Shown: in pieces, positions 7,903 through 16,300 of the stretch
How positions within the stretch are numbered: the first letter of the stretch is position 1
How the letters are laid out: each line of letters starts with the position of its first letter
DNA from: Paenibacillus sp. MAEPY2
GTDB taxonomy: Bacteria; Bacillota; Bacilli; Paenibacillales; Paenibacillaceae
Direction: 5' to 3'
DNA length: 64,000 bases
Assembly: GCF_000499205.1 (NCBI RefSeq)
Contig: NZ_AWUK01000021.1
Coordinates: 1 to 64,000 of the forward strand
Made by a program: the position numbers and the translations under genes
Notes under the pieces: model-generated
Told to the model about the DNA's origin: nothing
What the model saw: only the letters and a program-made list of their open reading frames with translations
Databases searched by the model: none

Positions 7903-9342
7903 TTAGCGGTTCAGTACATCTGTAAGCAGTTGGTTGGCCAGTCCCGGATTGGCTTTGCCTTTGCTTTCTTTCATGACTTGACCAACGAGGAAACCAATGG
8001 CCTTCTGCTTGCCGGCCTTGTAATCTTCCACGGACTGCGGGTTGTTCGCAACAACCTGCTCTACAATGGCGAGAATGGCACCTGAGTCACTAATCTGGAC
8101 CAGACCTTTTTCTTCAACGATTTGCTGTGGAAGCTTGCCGCTCTCCAGCATTTCCTTGAATACCGTTTTGGCGATTTTACTGTTAATTGTACCTTTTTCA
8201 AGCAATCCAATCATCTCACCCAGACCTTGGCCAGTCAGTGGCACCTGAGTCAATTCAAGGTTGCTTGTATTCAAATAACCGAGCAAATCGCCCATAATCC
8301 AGTTGGATACGGCTTTGGCATCCTTGGTGTATTTCAGACTGTCTTCAAAAAGATCAGCGACCGCTTTGGATGACGTAATAACCTCTGCATCATAATTAGG
8401 CAGACCATAGTCAGCAGTATAACGGGCTTTACGCTCGTCCGGAAGCTCCGGTATGGAAGCTCTGATCCGTTCTTTCCAGGCTACATCGATATGCAGCTTC
8501 ACCAAATCAGGGTCCGGAAAATAACGATAGTCATGGGCTTGCTCTTTACCACGCATCGACAGTGTTTTCCCTTGAGCCTCATCCCAGCGACGAGTTTCCT
8601 GAACCACTTCACCGCCGTCGTCCAAAATTTCCGCTTGGCGATACTGTTCATATTCCAGACCACGCTGAACGCCGCGGAAGGAGTTCATGTTTTTCAGTTC
8701 GGCTCTCGTCCCCAGCTTCTCCTGTCCATACGGACGCAAACTGATGTTGGCATCACAACGCAGGGAGCCTTCTTCCATCTTCACATCAGACACATCACAG
8801 TACTGCATGATGGCACGTAATTTTTCAAGATATGCACGCGCTTCTTCCGGGGATGAAATCTCAGGTTCGGAGACAATCTCCACCAAAGGGGTACCGACAC
8901 GGTTGAAATCGACCAATGAAGCATAGCCGCCGTCAACATGGGTAAGCTTCCCTGCATCTTCTTCCAGATGAAGACGCGTAATGCCGATTCGCTTCGTTTC
9001 ACCGTTGACTTCAATATCGATCCAGCCGTTCTCACCAATTGGTTGATCAAATTGTGAGATCTGATAAGCTTTCGGAGAATCGGGATAGAAGTAGTTTTTG
9101 CGGTCAAACTTGCTGACATCAGCAATAGTGCAGTTAAGGGCCATGGCTGCTTTCATCGCGTAATCTACAGCTTGGCGATTCAATACAGGCAATACGCCTG
9201 GATGTCCGAGACAGACCGGACAAGTATGTGTATTGGGCGGAGCTCCAAAGGCAGTGGAGCAGCCGCAAAAGATTTTGGAGTTTGTATGCAACTCGACATG
9301 GACTTCAAGTCCAACGACCGTTTCATATTTAGATGCGGACAT
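7903..9342 (-). CDS. gatB: Aspartyl/glutamyl-tRNA amidotransferase subunit B
   Basis: A 479-residue subunit of the GatCAB amidotransferase. The complex phosphorylates and amidates Glu mischarged on tRNA-Gln (and Asp on tRNA-Asn). The N-terminal cradle starts [12 protein letters not shown], and the zinc ligands are visible as CGCS and CPVC. The YFPDPDL motif follows, and the C-terminal YqeY-like helical domain (about 330-479) binds tRNA. A GGAGG site precedes ATG 9342. It is last in gatC-gatA-gatB. Confidence 0.97.
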   Translation of the reverse strand: MSASKYETVVGLEVHVELHTNSKIFCGCSTAFGAPPNTHTCPVCLGHPGVLPVLNRQAVDYAMKAAMALNCTIADVSKFDRKNYFYPDSPKAYQISQFDQPIGENGWIDIEVNGETKRIGITRLHLEEDAGKLTHVDGGYASLVDFNRVGTPLVEIVSEPEISSPEEARAYLEKLRAIMQYCDVSDVKMEEGSLRCDANISLRPYGQEKLGTRAELKNMNSFRGVQRGLEYEQYRQAEILDDGGEVVQETRRWDEAQGKTLSMRGKEQAHDYRYFPDPDLVKLHIDVAWKERIRASIPELPDERKARYTADYGLPNYDAEVITSSKAVADLFEDSLKYTKDAKAVSNWIMGDLLGYLNTSNLELTQVPLTGQGLGEMIGLLEKGTINSKIAKTVFKEMLESGKLPQQIVEEKGLVQISDSGAILAIVEQVVANNPQSVEDYKAGKQKAIGFLVGQVMKESKGKANPGLANQLLTDVLNR

Positions 9343-9368
9343 TTCTATATTCCTCCGTTCCTGGCAGT

Positions 9369-10826
9369 CTACAGCTGCGGACGCTGCTTGTGGAATTCCG
9401 TATTTTGTTCAAACGCATGTGCTACGCGCAGTACGGTCGTTTCATCAAAGGCTTTACCGATAATCTGCATGCCTACAGGTAGGCCATCCGAGAATCCGCA
9501 AGGGATGCTGACTGCAGGTACACCAGCCAAACTGACCGGGATGGTCAGAATGTCATTGAGATACATGGTAAGTGGGTCATCAACTTGGGAACCAAGTTTG
9601 AATGCCGTTGTTGGCGCAGTTGGTCCAATGATGACATCATATTTGGCAAATACGTCGTCGAAGTCCTGTTTGATCAACGTACGCACTTTCTGAGCTTTCA
9701 AATAATACGCATCGTAGTAACCCGAGCTGAGTGCATAGGTTCCAAGCATGATGCGTCGTTTTACTTCGGGACCAAAACCTTGACTGCGGGACTGGTGGTA
9801 CAGATCCAACAAGTTTTCCGGATTGTCTGCACGAACACCATAACGCACGCCGTCGAAGCGAGCCAGGTTCGAAGAAGCTTCCGAAGAAGCGAGAAGATAA
9901 TACGTAGCCACCGCATATTCGGTATGCGGAAGAGATACTTCTTCCCATGTTGCGCCGAGTCCTTCGAGGACTTTCAAGGCAGAAAGAACGGTCTCTTTTA
10001 CTTGCGGATCAACGCCTTCACCAATGTATTCCTTCGGAACAGCGATGCGAAGCCCTTTGACATCCCCTGTCAGTCCGCTCAAGTAATCCGGGATATCCAC
10101 TTTCGCGGATGTCGAATCTTTGGCGTCATAACCAGCAATGGCTTGCAGCACATAGGCAGAATCCTCGACATTTTTCGTCAAAGGTCCAATCTGGTCCAAG
10201 GAGGATGCGAATGCAACCAGACCAAAACGTGAAACGAGTCCGTAGGTAGGTTTCAAACCGACAACGCCGCAATAGGAAGCGGGCTGTCTGATGGAGCCCC
10301 CTGTGTCTGATCCCAATGTGAAATAAGCTTCTCCAGCAGCCACAGCAGCAGCCGATCCACCGCTGGAACCACCTGGAACACGATCGAGTGCCCATGGGTT
10401 ACGTACAGGGTAAAAGCTTGAATTTTCATTGGAGCCGCCCATGGCAAATTCGTCCATGTTCAGTTTTCCGATCGTGACGGTATCCGCCGCTTTCAGCTTC
10501 TCGACAACCGTTGCATCATATACCGGGTCGAAGTTGCGTAAAAACTGGCTGCCGCAGGTTGTGCGAAGTCCGTTTGTCACGATGTTATCCTTAATGCCGA
10601 CTGGCAGACCGAAAAGCAACCCTTTCTCCTCGCCACTGACGAGTCGATCATCCAGTTGACGTGCACGAGCACGCGCTTGTTCTTCATCCAGTGCCAGATA
10701 AGCCTTAACCTTCTCTTCACGTGCACCAATGTTCTGATATGCCTGATCCACCAGATCGCTTACCGACAGCTCCTTGGCGTGCAGCTTGTTATGTATCTCC
10801 GGCAACGATTGTTCAAATAAACTCAC
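9369..10826 (-). CDS. gatA: Aspartyl/glutamyl-tRNA amidotransferase subunit A
   Basis: A 485-residue amidase-signature glutaminase that frees ammonia from Gln for GatB. The catalytic triad is intact: Lys79 (VGIKDN), Ser154 (GGSSGG) and Ser178 (DTGGSIRQP). The start is GTG 10826 with AAGGAGGA upstream. It lies 26 bases upstream of gatB and 27 downstream of gatC. Confidence 0.97.
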   Translation of the reverse strand: MSLFEQSLPEIHNKLHAKELSVSDLVDQAYQNIGAREEKVKAYLALDEEQARARARQLDDRLVSGEEKGLLFGLPVGIKDNIVTNGLRTTCGSQFLRNFDPVYDATVVEKLKAADTVTIGKLNMDEFAMGGSNENSSFYPVRNPWALDRVPGGSSGGSAAAVAAGEAYFTLGSDTGGSIRQPASYCGVVGLKPTYGLVSRFGLVAFASSLDQIGPLTKNVEDSAYVLQAIAGYDAKDSTSAKVDIPDYLSGLTGDVKGLRIAVPKEYIGEGVDPQVKETVLSALKVLEGLGATWEEVSLPHTEYAVATYYLLASSEASSNLARFDGVRYGVRADNPENLLDLYHQSRSQGFGPEVKRRIMLGTYALSSGYYDAYYLKAQKVRTLIKQDFDDVFAKYDVIIGPTAPTTAFKLGSQVDDPLTMYLNDILTIPVSLAGVPAVSIPCGFSDGLPVGMQIIGKAFDETTVLRVAHAFEQNTEFHKQRPQL

Positions 10827-10853
10827 GTAATTCTTCCTCCTTCCGGTTATCCG

Positions 10854-11141
10854 TTATTCCATTACTGCAGGCACTTTGAACTGCCCGTCTTCTTCTTCCG
10901 GTGCATTGCGCATCACCTGTTCAATTGACAAACTTTCCTTCGTCTCATCATCACGCATCACATTGCTGACGTGCAGCACGTGAGTGGTAGGTTCAATGTC
11001 ATCAGTGTCCAGCTCATTCAGCTTCTCAGCATATTTTAAAATCGCGTTCAGCTGCCCTGTCAGGGTCTGCTCTTCTTCAGCAGTCAAATTAAGCCGGGCC
11101 AGCTTGGCCACATGCTGAACGTCATTATTCGAAATACTCAT
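10854..11141 (-). CDS. gatC: Aspartyl/glutamyl-tRNA amidotransferase subunit C
   Basis: A 95-residue small subunit that wraps around GatA and links it to GatB. The family pattern is clear: VQHVAKLARLNLTAEE at the start, LDTDDIEPTTHV in the middle, and RDDE..... APEEEDGQFKVPAVME at the end. AGGAGG precedes the ATG. First gene of the operon; the presence of gatCAB suggests that no separate GlnRS is used. Confidence 0.96.
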   Translation of the reverse strand: MSISNNDVQHVAKLARLNLTAEEEQTLTGQLNAILKYAEKLNELDTDDIEPTTHVLHVSNVMRDDETKESLSIEQVMRNAPEEEDGQFKVPAVME

Positions 11142-11233
11142 TTCCGGATGCCTCCTTCATTCGTTCTAATTCCTGAAACCGCCGAAAACGAATCGTTCGT
11201 TTAACGGGCTAAAGTCCCAAGATAACTTTTTTC

Positions 11234-11262
11234 ATTATAGGTGAGATAGTTCGACAATTCAA
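11234..11262 (-). promoter_or_regulatory. gatCAB promoter (SigA type)
   Basis: Minus strand: TTGAAT (11257-11262), 17-base spacer, perfect TATAAT (11234-11239), about 95 bases before the gatC start. The rest of the 305-base gap between gatC and the next gene (11142-11446) holds only the terminator at its right end; I see nothing else in it. Confidence 0.7.
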
Positions 11263-11411
11263 TGCATACGACTCGAGTTGCCGAATATGCAAAATAACCC
11301 CACAACGGTGGAGTCCTCCTGTAATGCATATTTCAAAACCCATTTAGCAAAATTACCACATGCAATATCAAGATTACACGCGCTTCAAAGTTCAACCGTT
11401 CTAAATCTAAT

Positions 11412-11441
11412 CAAAAAAGAGCCGGCATCAGCCGACTCTTC
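11412..11441 (-). terminator. Terminator of the IDEAL-like gene
   Basis: Stem AAGAGTCGGC/GCCGGCTCTT (one G-T pair) with a four-base loop and six T on the minus strand. Confidence 0.8.
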
Positions 11442-11446
11442 AAATT

Positions 11447-11830
11447 CTAAATCCATGCACGCAGATTAACCTGCTTTATAAAATCCGCCTGTGACATAAC
11501 ATCGTTCGCGGTTTCCTCTTCCTCTTCCACAGCTTGAAAGTCTCCGTTCATCAGATGATGAAACAGTTTCTCATTGTGTGTCGCAAGGGCGTAATCTATC
11601 AACGCTTCCCGCTCGACCCGCTCAGCTTCCTGCTTCAGCAGAACCTCTTCCAGATCGACGTCGCCGGATGGAACAAAAAAGTTCCGATTCACCTGCGGCA
11701 CTCGAAGAACGTAATCGAACGCATTGTCCGGATTCCGGTCATAAGCGATGATGAAACCATATTCCCCCACAGGAAGATTCTGCTCAAACGCATCCGCGAC
11801 GATGACAACCTTCTCTCCTAATCGCAGCAT
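11447..11830 (-). CDS. Conserved protein with a possible IDEAL-type helix
   Basis: A 127-residue soluble protein that I do not recognise with certainty. The first 60 residues look like a small beta barrel (LRLGEKVVIVAD...YVLRVP...NFFVPSGDV). The middle segment ALIDYALATHNEKLFHHLM resembles the short IDEAL domain of Bacillota proteins such as YpiB. The tail is acidic (EEEEE). Single gene with its own terminator. Confidence 0.6.
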   Translation of the reverse strand: MLRLGEKVVIVADAFEQNLPVGEYGFIIAYDRNPDNAFDYVLRVPQVNRNFFVPSGDVDLEEVLLKQEAERVEREALIDYALATHNEKLFHHLMNGDFQAVEEEEETANDVMSQADFIKQVNLRAWI

Positions 11831-11958
11831 CGTCTAACCTCCTGGTAGTCTATCTTTTTATTATTTGTATAGTCTACTAGAAAAGAATAGCGCTGTCTAC
11901 GATTACTAGAATTAAACAAAACATTTGTGCAAAATCTTTTTTCTGTTGCATAATGTTA

Positions 11959-12192
11959 TTATTTTTTTGATGTTTGCTTAGGGGGCCTGCGGTCTGCTCG
12001 AACAGCAACAAACCAGTATATGATCAAAGGCATCGGGAAACTGGTGATTCCCCACAATCCCCATAACCAGGGAAAACGGCCACGCCTGCGTGCATCCCGA
12101 AAGATCCATGTTCCCTGAACAAGCAGTACAATGGCAAGTAGAATAAGCCATACGAGCGGAATCTCTTCTAATGAATAATGAAGATCATTCAT
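11959..12192 (-). CDS. yxlD: YxlD-like membrane protein of the SigY operon
   Basis: A 77-residue protein with two membrane segments (about 10-28 and 42-62) and the PLD-N-type signature WIFRDARRRGRFPWLWGLWG. It matches YxlD, which together with YxlC restrains SigY in Bacillus subtilis. ATG 12192 overlaps the yxlC stop (ATGAATGA), which implies translational coupling; the longer frame upstream is the yxlC gene in another phase. The YxlE, F and G genes of Bacillus are absent. Confidence 0.75.
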   Translation of the reverse strand: MNDLHYSLEEIPLVWLILLAIVLLVQGTWIFRDARRRGRFPWLWGLWGITSFPMPLIIYWFVAVRADRRPPKQTSKK

Positions 12193-12529
12193 GATGAGTC
12201 GTCTCCTTCCGGCGTCGCCCTGACCAGATGGCAGCCACGGCAATCGCTGCGACCAAGCTAGCAGCCTGAATACCCAAATATAGCGCCGGAGCCGAGTGTA
12301 ATAATAATGCACCAAAGGCGATAATGAATAGTCCCACAATCCAGAACAAAATCAATTCGATCCGATTGGCTCGCCTTCCTAGCTGCCTTCGTTCCTTAAC
12401 TTGGGCTTCAAGTGAGGCTAATGAAGGGATGTTTACAGGCTCATAAGCATCATCAAGCACTTTCATCTGTTGTTGCATCCGTGCCAGAATTTCTTGTTCA
12501 TCCTGTTCTTCAGATCTGCTCATGCTCAT
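12185..12529 (-). CDS. yxlC: YxlC-like anti-SigY protein
   Basis: A 114-residue protein with a soluble acidic N-terminal half (QEILARMQQQM...VNIPSLASLEAQV) and two membrane helices near 57-77 and 82-103. This is the YxlC (DUF5345) layout, where the cytoplasmic part holds SigY at the membrane. Its ATG overlaps the sigY stop by four bases (ATGA), as expected for a sigma/anti-sigma pair. Confidence 0.8.
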   Translation of the reverse strand: MSMSRSEEQDEQEILARMQQQMKVLDDAYEPVNIPSLASLEAQVKERRQLGRRANRIELILFWIVGLFIIAFGALLLHSAPALYLGIQAASLVAAIAVAAIWSGRRRKETTHHE

Positions 12530-13065
12530 CCCAGCTCCTTTCTCAATTGGCGAAGACCATAGGCTGTACGCGACTTCGCCGTTCCAGATGGAATACCCAG
12601 CATTTCACCAATTTCATCATATCCATATCCATAATAATGCTTCAAAAGAACGGCTATGCGATGCTCAGGCGTTAACCTTGTCATGGCATCCATGACATCC
12701 GTCCATTCTTCATTCCGACTCTCGAATTGCCATCGCAACTTTCTTACAGCTTGGTTGCGAACGGCCTCCAGCCAGATCTGCTCTCTTCGCCTGCGCCTCG
12801 TCTTATCAATATATATCCGGGTCGCAATCGTAATCATCCATGACGAAAAGGCAGACGAACCATCGTACCTTTGAATATTTTCCATACATCGAATCATGGT
12901 ATCCTGCACCGTCTCCTCCGCAACGTTAGGGTCCATCGTTACTTTGACAAGATACTTATACACAAAAGCGTAGTGACGCTGGAGCAGTTCTGCCAGTGCA
13001 CTGTCATCTCCCTGTATCGCCCTCTGTACTTCTTCCAGTTCGGCTGCCTCCATCTGGATTGTCAC
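12526..13065 (-). CDS. sigY: ECF sigma factor SigY
   Basis: A 179-residue ECF sigma factor with regions 2 (about 25-95, ending SSWMITIATRIYIDKTRRRR) and 4 (about 125-178, LTPEHRIAVLLKHYYGYGYDEIGEMLGIPSGTAKSR; only key parts listed). The start is GTG 13065 with GGAGA about five bases upstream; ATG five codons in is an alternative. It heads sigY-yxlC-yxlD and has an ECF-type promoter, so it is probably self-activating. Confidence 0.85.
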   Translation of the reverse strand: MTIQMEAAELEEVQRAIQGDDSALAELLQRHYAFVYKYLVKVTMDPNVAEETVQDTMIRCMENIQRYDGSSAFSSWMITIATRIYIDKTRRRRREQIWLEAVRNQAVRKLRWQFESRNEEWTDVMDAMTRLTPEHRIAVLLKHYYGYGYDEIGEMLGIPSGTAKSRTAYGLRQLRKELG

Positions 13066-13091
13066 CTGCTCTCCGCTAAGTCTTATGTTAT

Positions 13092-13117
13092 TACGACAGG
13101 CTCTGCAGAAACGTTCA
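13092..13117 (-). promoter_or_regulatory. SigY autoregulatory promoter
   Basis: Minus strand: TGAACG (13112-13117), 16 bases, CGTA (13092-13095). This is close to what I recall of the Bacillus SigY promoter (TGAACG, then CGTC) and lies directly upstream of sigY. Confidence 0.6.
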
Positions 13118-13127
13118 ATTCAATCCA

Positions 13128-13172
13128 AAAAAAAAATCTGAAGCCGACAATTTCCCGGGCAATCAGACTTCA
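13128..13172 (-). terminator. Terminator of the 104-residue hypothetical gene
   Basis: Minus strand stem TGAAGTC/GGCTTCA with a 20-base inner part, followed by ten T. It sits at the stop of the small gene and just upstream of the SigY promoter. Confidence 0.65.
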
Positions 13173-13477
13173 TTTCGGTAATCTTGCAGTTTGTCGAACC
13201 ACGGTTGGTTGTGGGCACCGCTGTTTAATAAACGACTTCTCCATATATTTTGCTGTTGATCCTTGATTTGATTCATCTCATTACTGATGTAACTATGTAG
13301 TTGAGGACGCTGGGGAATTGATTCTATTTTGCCATTCTCCATTGCTCGAAGGTTTTCTTCGATGATCAGATGCTCGGCACGTTGTCCCAACTGGATAACT
13401 CGCTTTTTCTCCACTTCTATTTCCTCGCTCTCCTTAGCTATTATTCCATGATTCTTCTGACTATTATTAGAGCTCAA
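13163..13477 (-). CDS. Hypothetical small charged protein
   Basis: A 104-residue soluble protein, rich in E, K, Q and N, with a probable helical core (EEIEVEKKRVIQLGQRAEHL). I do not recognise it. The apparent start is a TTG without a clear binding site, so the real start is uncertain. The strong terminator exactly at its stop and the absence of another gene support it as real. Confidence 0.45.
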   Translation of the reverse strand: MSSNNSQKNHGIIAKESEEIEVEKKRVIQLGQRAEHLIIEENLRAMENGKIESIPQRPQLHSYISNEMNQIKDQQQNIWRSRLLNSGAHNQPWFDKLQDYRNEV

Positions 13478-13590
13478 GCTTATTATGATTCGACTTGCTA
13501 AATGGAAAAGAACGATCTTCTGTAGAAGCTTGTCATTGATCTGTATGTAGGGTTAAACGGGATGTATCTTGGATATAAAAGAGGCTGAAA

Positions 13591-13632
13591 ACAAAAAAAG
13601 AACGCAAACCGGGTATAGACCACAGTCTGCGT
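13591..13632 (-). terminator. Terminator of the dedA / thioredoxin / MBL operon
   Basis: Minus strand stem ACGCAGAC/GTTTGCGT with a 15-base loop, then CTTTTTTT. It lies about 130 bases after the MBL gene stop. Confidence 0.65.
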
Positions 13633-13760
13633 GCTTCGCAAGTTAGGGTGTTTCTTTTTATTGCCTCAGTTAGATGGTGCTTTATCGCTTGTAACAACTA
13701 ATTGCTATTCTAATGAAAAAGTTGTCACTTGTCCAGACATTCTTCACATAAATTGTCGGA

Positions 13761-14393
13761 TCATCTGGCAGAGACGTATGGATTGTTCTTCTTTTCATAA
13801 CCGATTGTCGTTTTGGGACCATGACCTGGATATACTTTGACCTCATCCGCGAAGGTGTACAACTTGTTCTGGATCGAATCAATCAAATCTCGCTCACGGC
13901 CTCCAGTAAGATCCGTTCTGCCTACACCCATACGGAACAGAACATCACCTGCAAACAGGTCATCACCACATAACAGACTTACACTGCCTGGTGAATGTCC
14001 GGGTGTATGATACACTTTGAACGTATGACCAATAAAATTCAGAGTCTGCCCTTCGTCCATAGCATATTCAGCTGGTTCTGTCGAAAGCGGTGGGGTAGCC
14101 TGCGGCCAGTTCAAAGAACCATTCAACTTAGGGGTTGTGAGCCAGTCACTCTCCAAGTCATGCAAATAAACAGGACAGCCTTTCAATTTGCGGATTTCAT
14201 CGACGCCGCCCATATGATCAAAATGCGCGTGAGTCAGCAGGATCGCTTCAATCTCCAGGCCCTGAATGGCTTTGAGCAACGGTCCCGGATTCATTCCGGG
14301 GTCAATAATCACAGCTTTATCAGGATCGTCACCCTGCAACAGATACGCATTGGTCTGGAGCGGTCCCAATGAAAATGTACGAATGTTAAGCAT
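13761..14393 (-). CDS. MBL-fold hydrolase (glyoxalase II-like, YqgX type)
   Basis: A 210-residue metallo-beta-lactamase-fold hydrolase. Metal ligands are visible: THAHFDH (HxHxDH), HTPGHSPGS, the Asp of FAGDVLF, and the late His of YPGHGPKT. The short form without the glyoxalase II C-terminal domain matches YqgX-like proteins, some of which act on S-lactoyl-bacillithiol; the substrate here is inferred, not shown. It starts six bases after the thioredoxin-like gene. Confidence 0.85.
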   Translation of the reverse strand: MLNIRTFSLGPLQTNAYLLQGDDPDKAVIIDPGMNPGPLLKAIQGLEIEAILLTHAHFDHMGGVDEIRKLKGCPVYLHDLESDWLTTPKLNGSLNWPQATPPLSTEPAEYAMDEGQTLNFIGHTFKVYHTPGHSPGSVSLLCGDDLFAGDVLFRMGVGRTDLTGGRERDLIDSIQNKLYTFADEVKVYPGHGPKTTIGYEKKNNPYVSAR

Positions 14394-14399
14394 ATCGGC

Positions 14400-14969
14400 T
14401 CAGTAACCCGAAATCAGTTCACGCAGCTCACGAATAATGGCTGCATTTGACTCCGTTCCTTCCCCATAACGTTTCCCGATCTCTTGACGCGCAACAGCCA
14501 AATTATCCTGATAATCTGCCGCTTCACGGTCCGGATTGAGACGTTTGAATTCAATCATAACCTCTTGTACATGTTGCGGACGAGGCCCCCATTGGCCCAG
14601 TACATGTCCGCCTGTATCTGCAAAAATAACAACAGGTACAGAGCGTCCGCCCATCGTAAGAAACTCATCCATCACTTCAGGATGATTTTCCATAATAAGA
14701 ACTTCTGTCGGAATGCCCGAGATTTCCAACGCCTGGAACACGACCGGAATATTGCGTACCACATCGCCACACCAGTCAGCAGCCAAAATTAAAACACGTA
14801 AATCATCGCGGTAATTCAGGCTTTCGAAAAATTCACGATCATCTTCGTTCGGCCATACAAAGCTGTCATAGTTTGCCTGAAACTCACTTTGGTTCTTCGT
14901 CATGCTCTCAATGAATTCTTTCGGCGGCAGACCTTTACCGAATTTGTGAGACAAGTTTGGTTTTCCCAT
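14400..14969 (-). CDS. Thioredoxin-fold protein with a single active-site Cys
   Basis: A 189-residue thioredoxin-fold protein. The active-site region reads ADWCGDV: the first Cys is kept but the second Cys of WCxxC is Val or Asp. The cis-Pro loop (GRSVPVVIF) is intact. A single-Cys site suggests a monothiol role (for example binding a thiol cofactor) rather than a classic disulfide reductase. The AGAAGGGAAG site fits ATG 14969. It sits two bases after dedA and six before the MBL gene, so the three form an operon. Confidence 0.8.
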   Translation of the reverse strand: MGKPNLSHKFGKGLPPKEFIESMTKNQSEFQANYDSFVWPNEDDREFFESLNYRDDLRVLILAADWCGDVVRNIPVVFQALEISGIPTEVLIMENHPEVMDEFLTMGGRSVPVVIFADTGGHVLGQWGPRPQHVQEVMIEFKRLNPDREAADYQDNLAVARQEIGKRYGEGTESNAAIIRELRELISGY

Positions 14970-14971
14970 AA

Positions 14972-15586
14972 CTAGACACTTCCCTTCTTTTTACGAACAT
15001 TCATCCATTTAATAAGTACATAAATAATCATAAGTGCCAGAGCAACGAGCAGAATCGGCATAATATAAGGTGCCGCTTTTTCGTTGATATGTTGCCATTG
15101 ATCTCCAAGTATCATCCCTAAATATATAAACAATGCAGACCAAGGTATAACAGCGAGGGTTGTCAGCAAAATAAACCGACCCGTATGCATTTTGGATATG
15201 CCGGCAGGAATCGATATGGCATGTCTTACGACTGGAACAAAACGCGCTGTGAAAATGACACCTGTCCCATACTTGCGGAACCACTCTTCGGAATGGTCGA
15301 TGTGCTTTTTCTGGATCAGTATGTATTTTCCGTAGCGTTCAAGTACAGGTCTTCCGCCATAACGGCCAATCCAGTAAATAAATAGCTGGGCTATGACACC
15401 GCCCACGGTACCAAAAATCATTGCACCGAAAAAATTAATATGGCCTTGTGAAACGAGAAAACCTCCATATGCCAGTACAATTTCACTCGGAATAACTTCA
15501 AGCATTAGTCCAAGCATAATTCCAAAGTATCCAAGGCTTTGGATCCAATCGAATAATTGATTGACAATGTTATGAATAACGTCCAT
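14972..15586 (-). CDS. DedA family membrane protein
   Basis: A 204-residue integral membrane protein of the DedA/VTT family, with about five membrane segments. Family motifs are seen as IPSEIVLAYGGFL, the loop FARFVPVVRHAISIPAG and G-x-x-x-M-x-x-x-x-F near the middle. Some DedA members flip undecaprenyl phosphate or phospholipids. The linked MBL and thioredoxin genes do not reveal its substrate. Confidence 0.9.
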   Translation of the reverse strand: MDVIHNIVNQLFDWIQSLGYFGIMLGLMLEVIPSEIVLAYGGFLVSQGHINFFGAMIFGTVGGVIAQLFIYWIGRYGGRPVLERYGKYILIQKKHIDHSEEWFRKYGTGVIFTARFVPVVRHAISIPAGISKMHTGRFILLTTLAVIPWSALFIYLGMILGDQWQHINEKAAPYIMPILLVALALMIIYVLIKWMNVRKKKGSV

Positions 15587-15745
15587 CTCGACCCTCTTTC
15601 TTCATCCTGATTGGCAGTGCCCTTCGCACCATGGATGTTCGTCCCTATTTTATCACAGGCCTGTAGCTGTTGCTACTTCACCCGTTTGGGATAGTGTCCC
15701 GCAGACAGCCGTTTGCATATGGTATCGGGAGAGGAGCGTGAGAAG

Positions 15746-16093
15746 ATGTCACCCAAATCAGCACCCGGTACTCCCCCGGTAAAACATAGCACTCCAGGCC
15801 AGAAACTGCCTTCTGCCCGAGGGATCCGAAGGGCATGCAGCAAAGAGCTGTATCGAACAGCCAAAAAGCTAAAGGTATACATCTCCCCAGAACGGATGAA
15901 GCAGGCAGAAGAATTGTATTATGGGAAGGTCATCACCAATCTGCTCTGGATCGGTGAAAACCGGGATAATCGCAAAAAATTATGCGAATGGTGGAACGCC
16001 GATGTCAGCGTTGAGATTGCGACTCTATGGGGTGTGGAGGTAGAACCGCTGCAAGGTGCCTTCAAGGAAGCATTTGGCGGATATCGCCTGTAG
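15746..16093 (+). CDS. Conserved hypothetical basic protein
   Basis: A 115-residue basic protein that I do not recognise. The N-terminal 35 residues are disordered and rich in P, S and K. The rest appears helical, with a KELYRTAKKLKVYISPERMK segment and a Trp-rich motif (CEWWNADVSVEIATLWGVE). ATG 15746 follows a GAGGAG site nine bases upstream. It is a lone plus-strand gene between two leftward operons. Confidence 0.6.
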   Translation: MSPKSAPGTPPVKHSTPGQKLPSARGIRRACSKELYRTAKKLKVYISPERMKQAEELYYGKVITNLLWIGENRDNRKKLCEWWNADVSVEIATLWGVEVEPLQGAFKEAFGGYRL

Positions 16094-16300
16094 ATTCAGA
16101 GTAATGGACAGGTAACGGACAGGTAACCAAACAGTTTATGTGCAACATAGGGCTTGATGTTGAATTTGAATAGAACCTGAATCAAGCCGTAAAAAACCAC
16201 TACTTTCGGTGGAAATGTGAATTGTTTTTATCCCATTCCATGTTGAATCATTCGTTTTCATGGATTTAGTTCAACATCGACGTTGCGTGAGGCCAGATAT

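Noticed and set aside
9585..10232. 215-residue plus-strand frame opposite gatA
   Set aside because: gatA has a complete catalytic triad and operon context; the antisense frame has no recognisable features.
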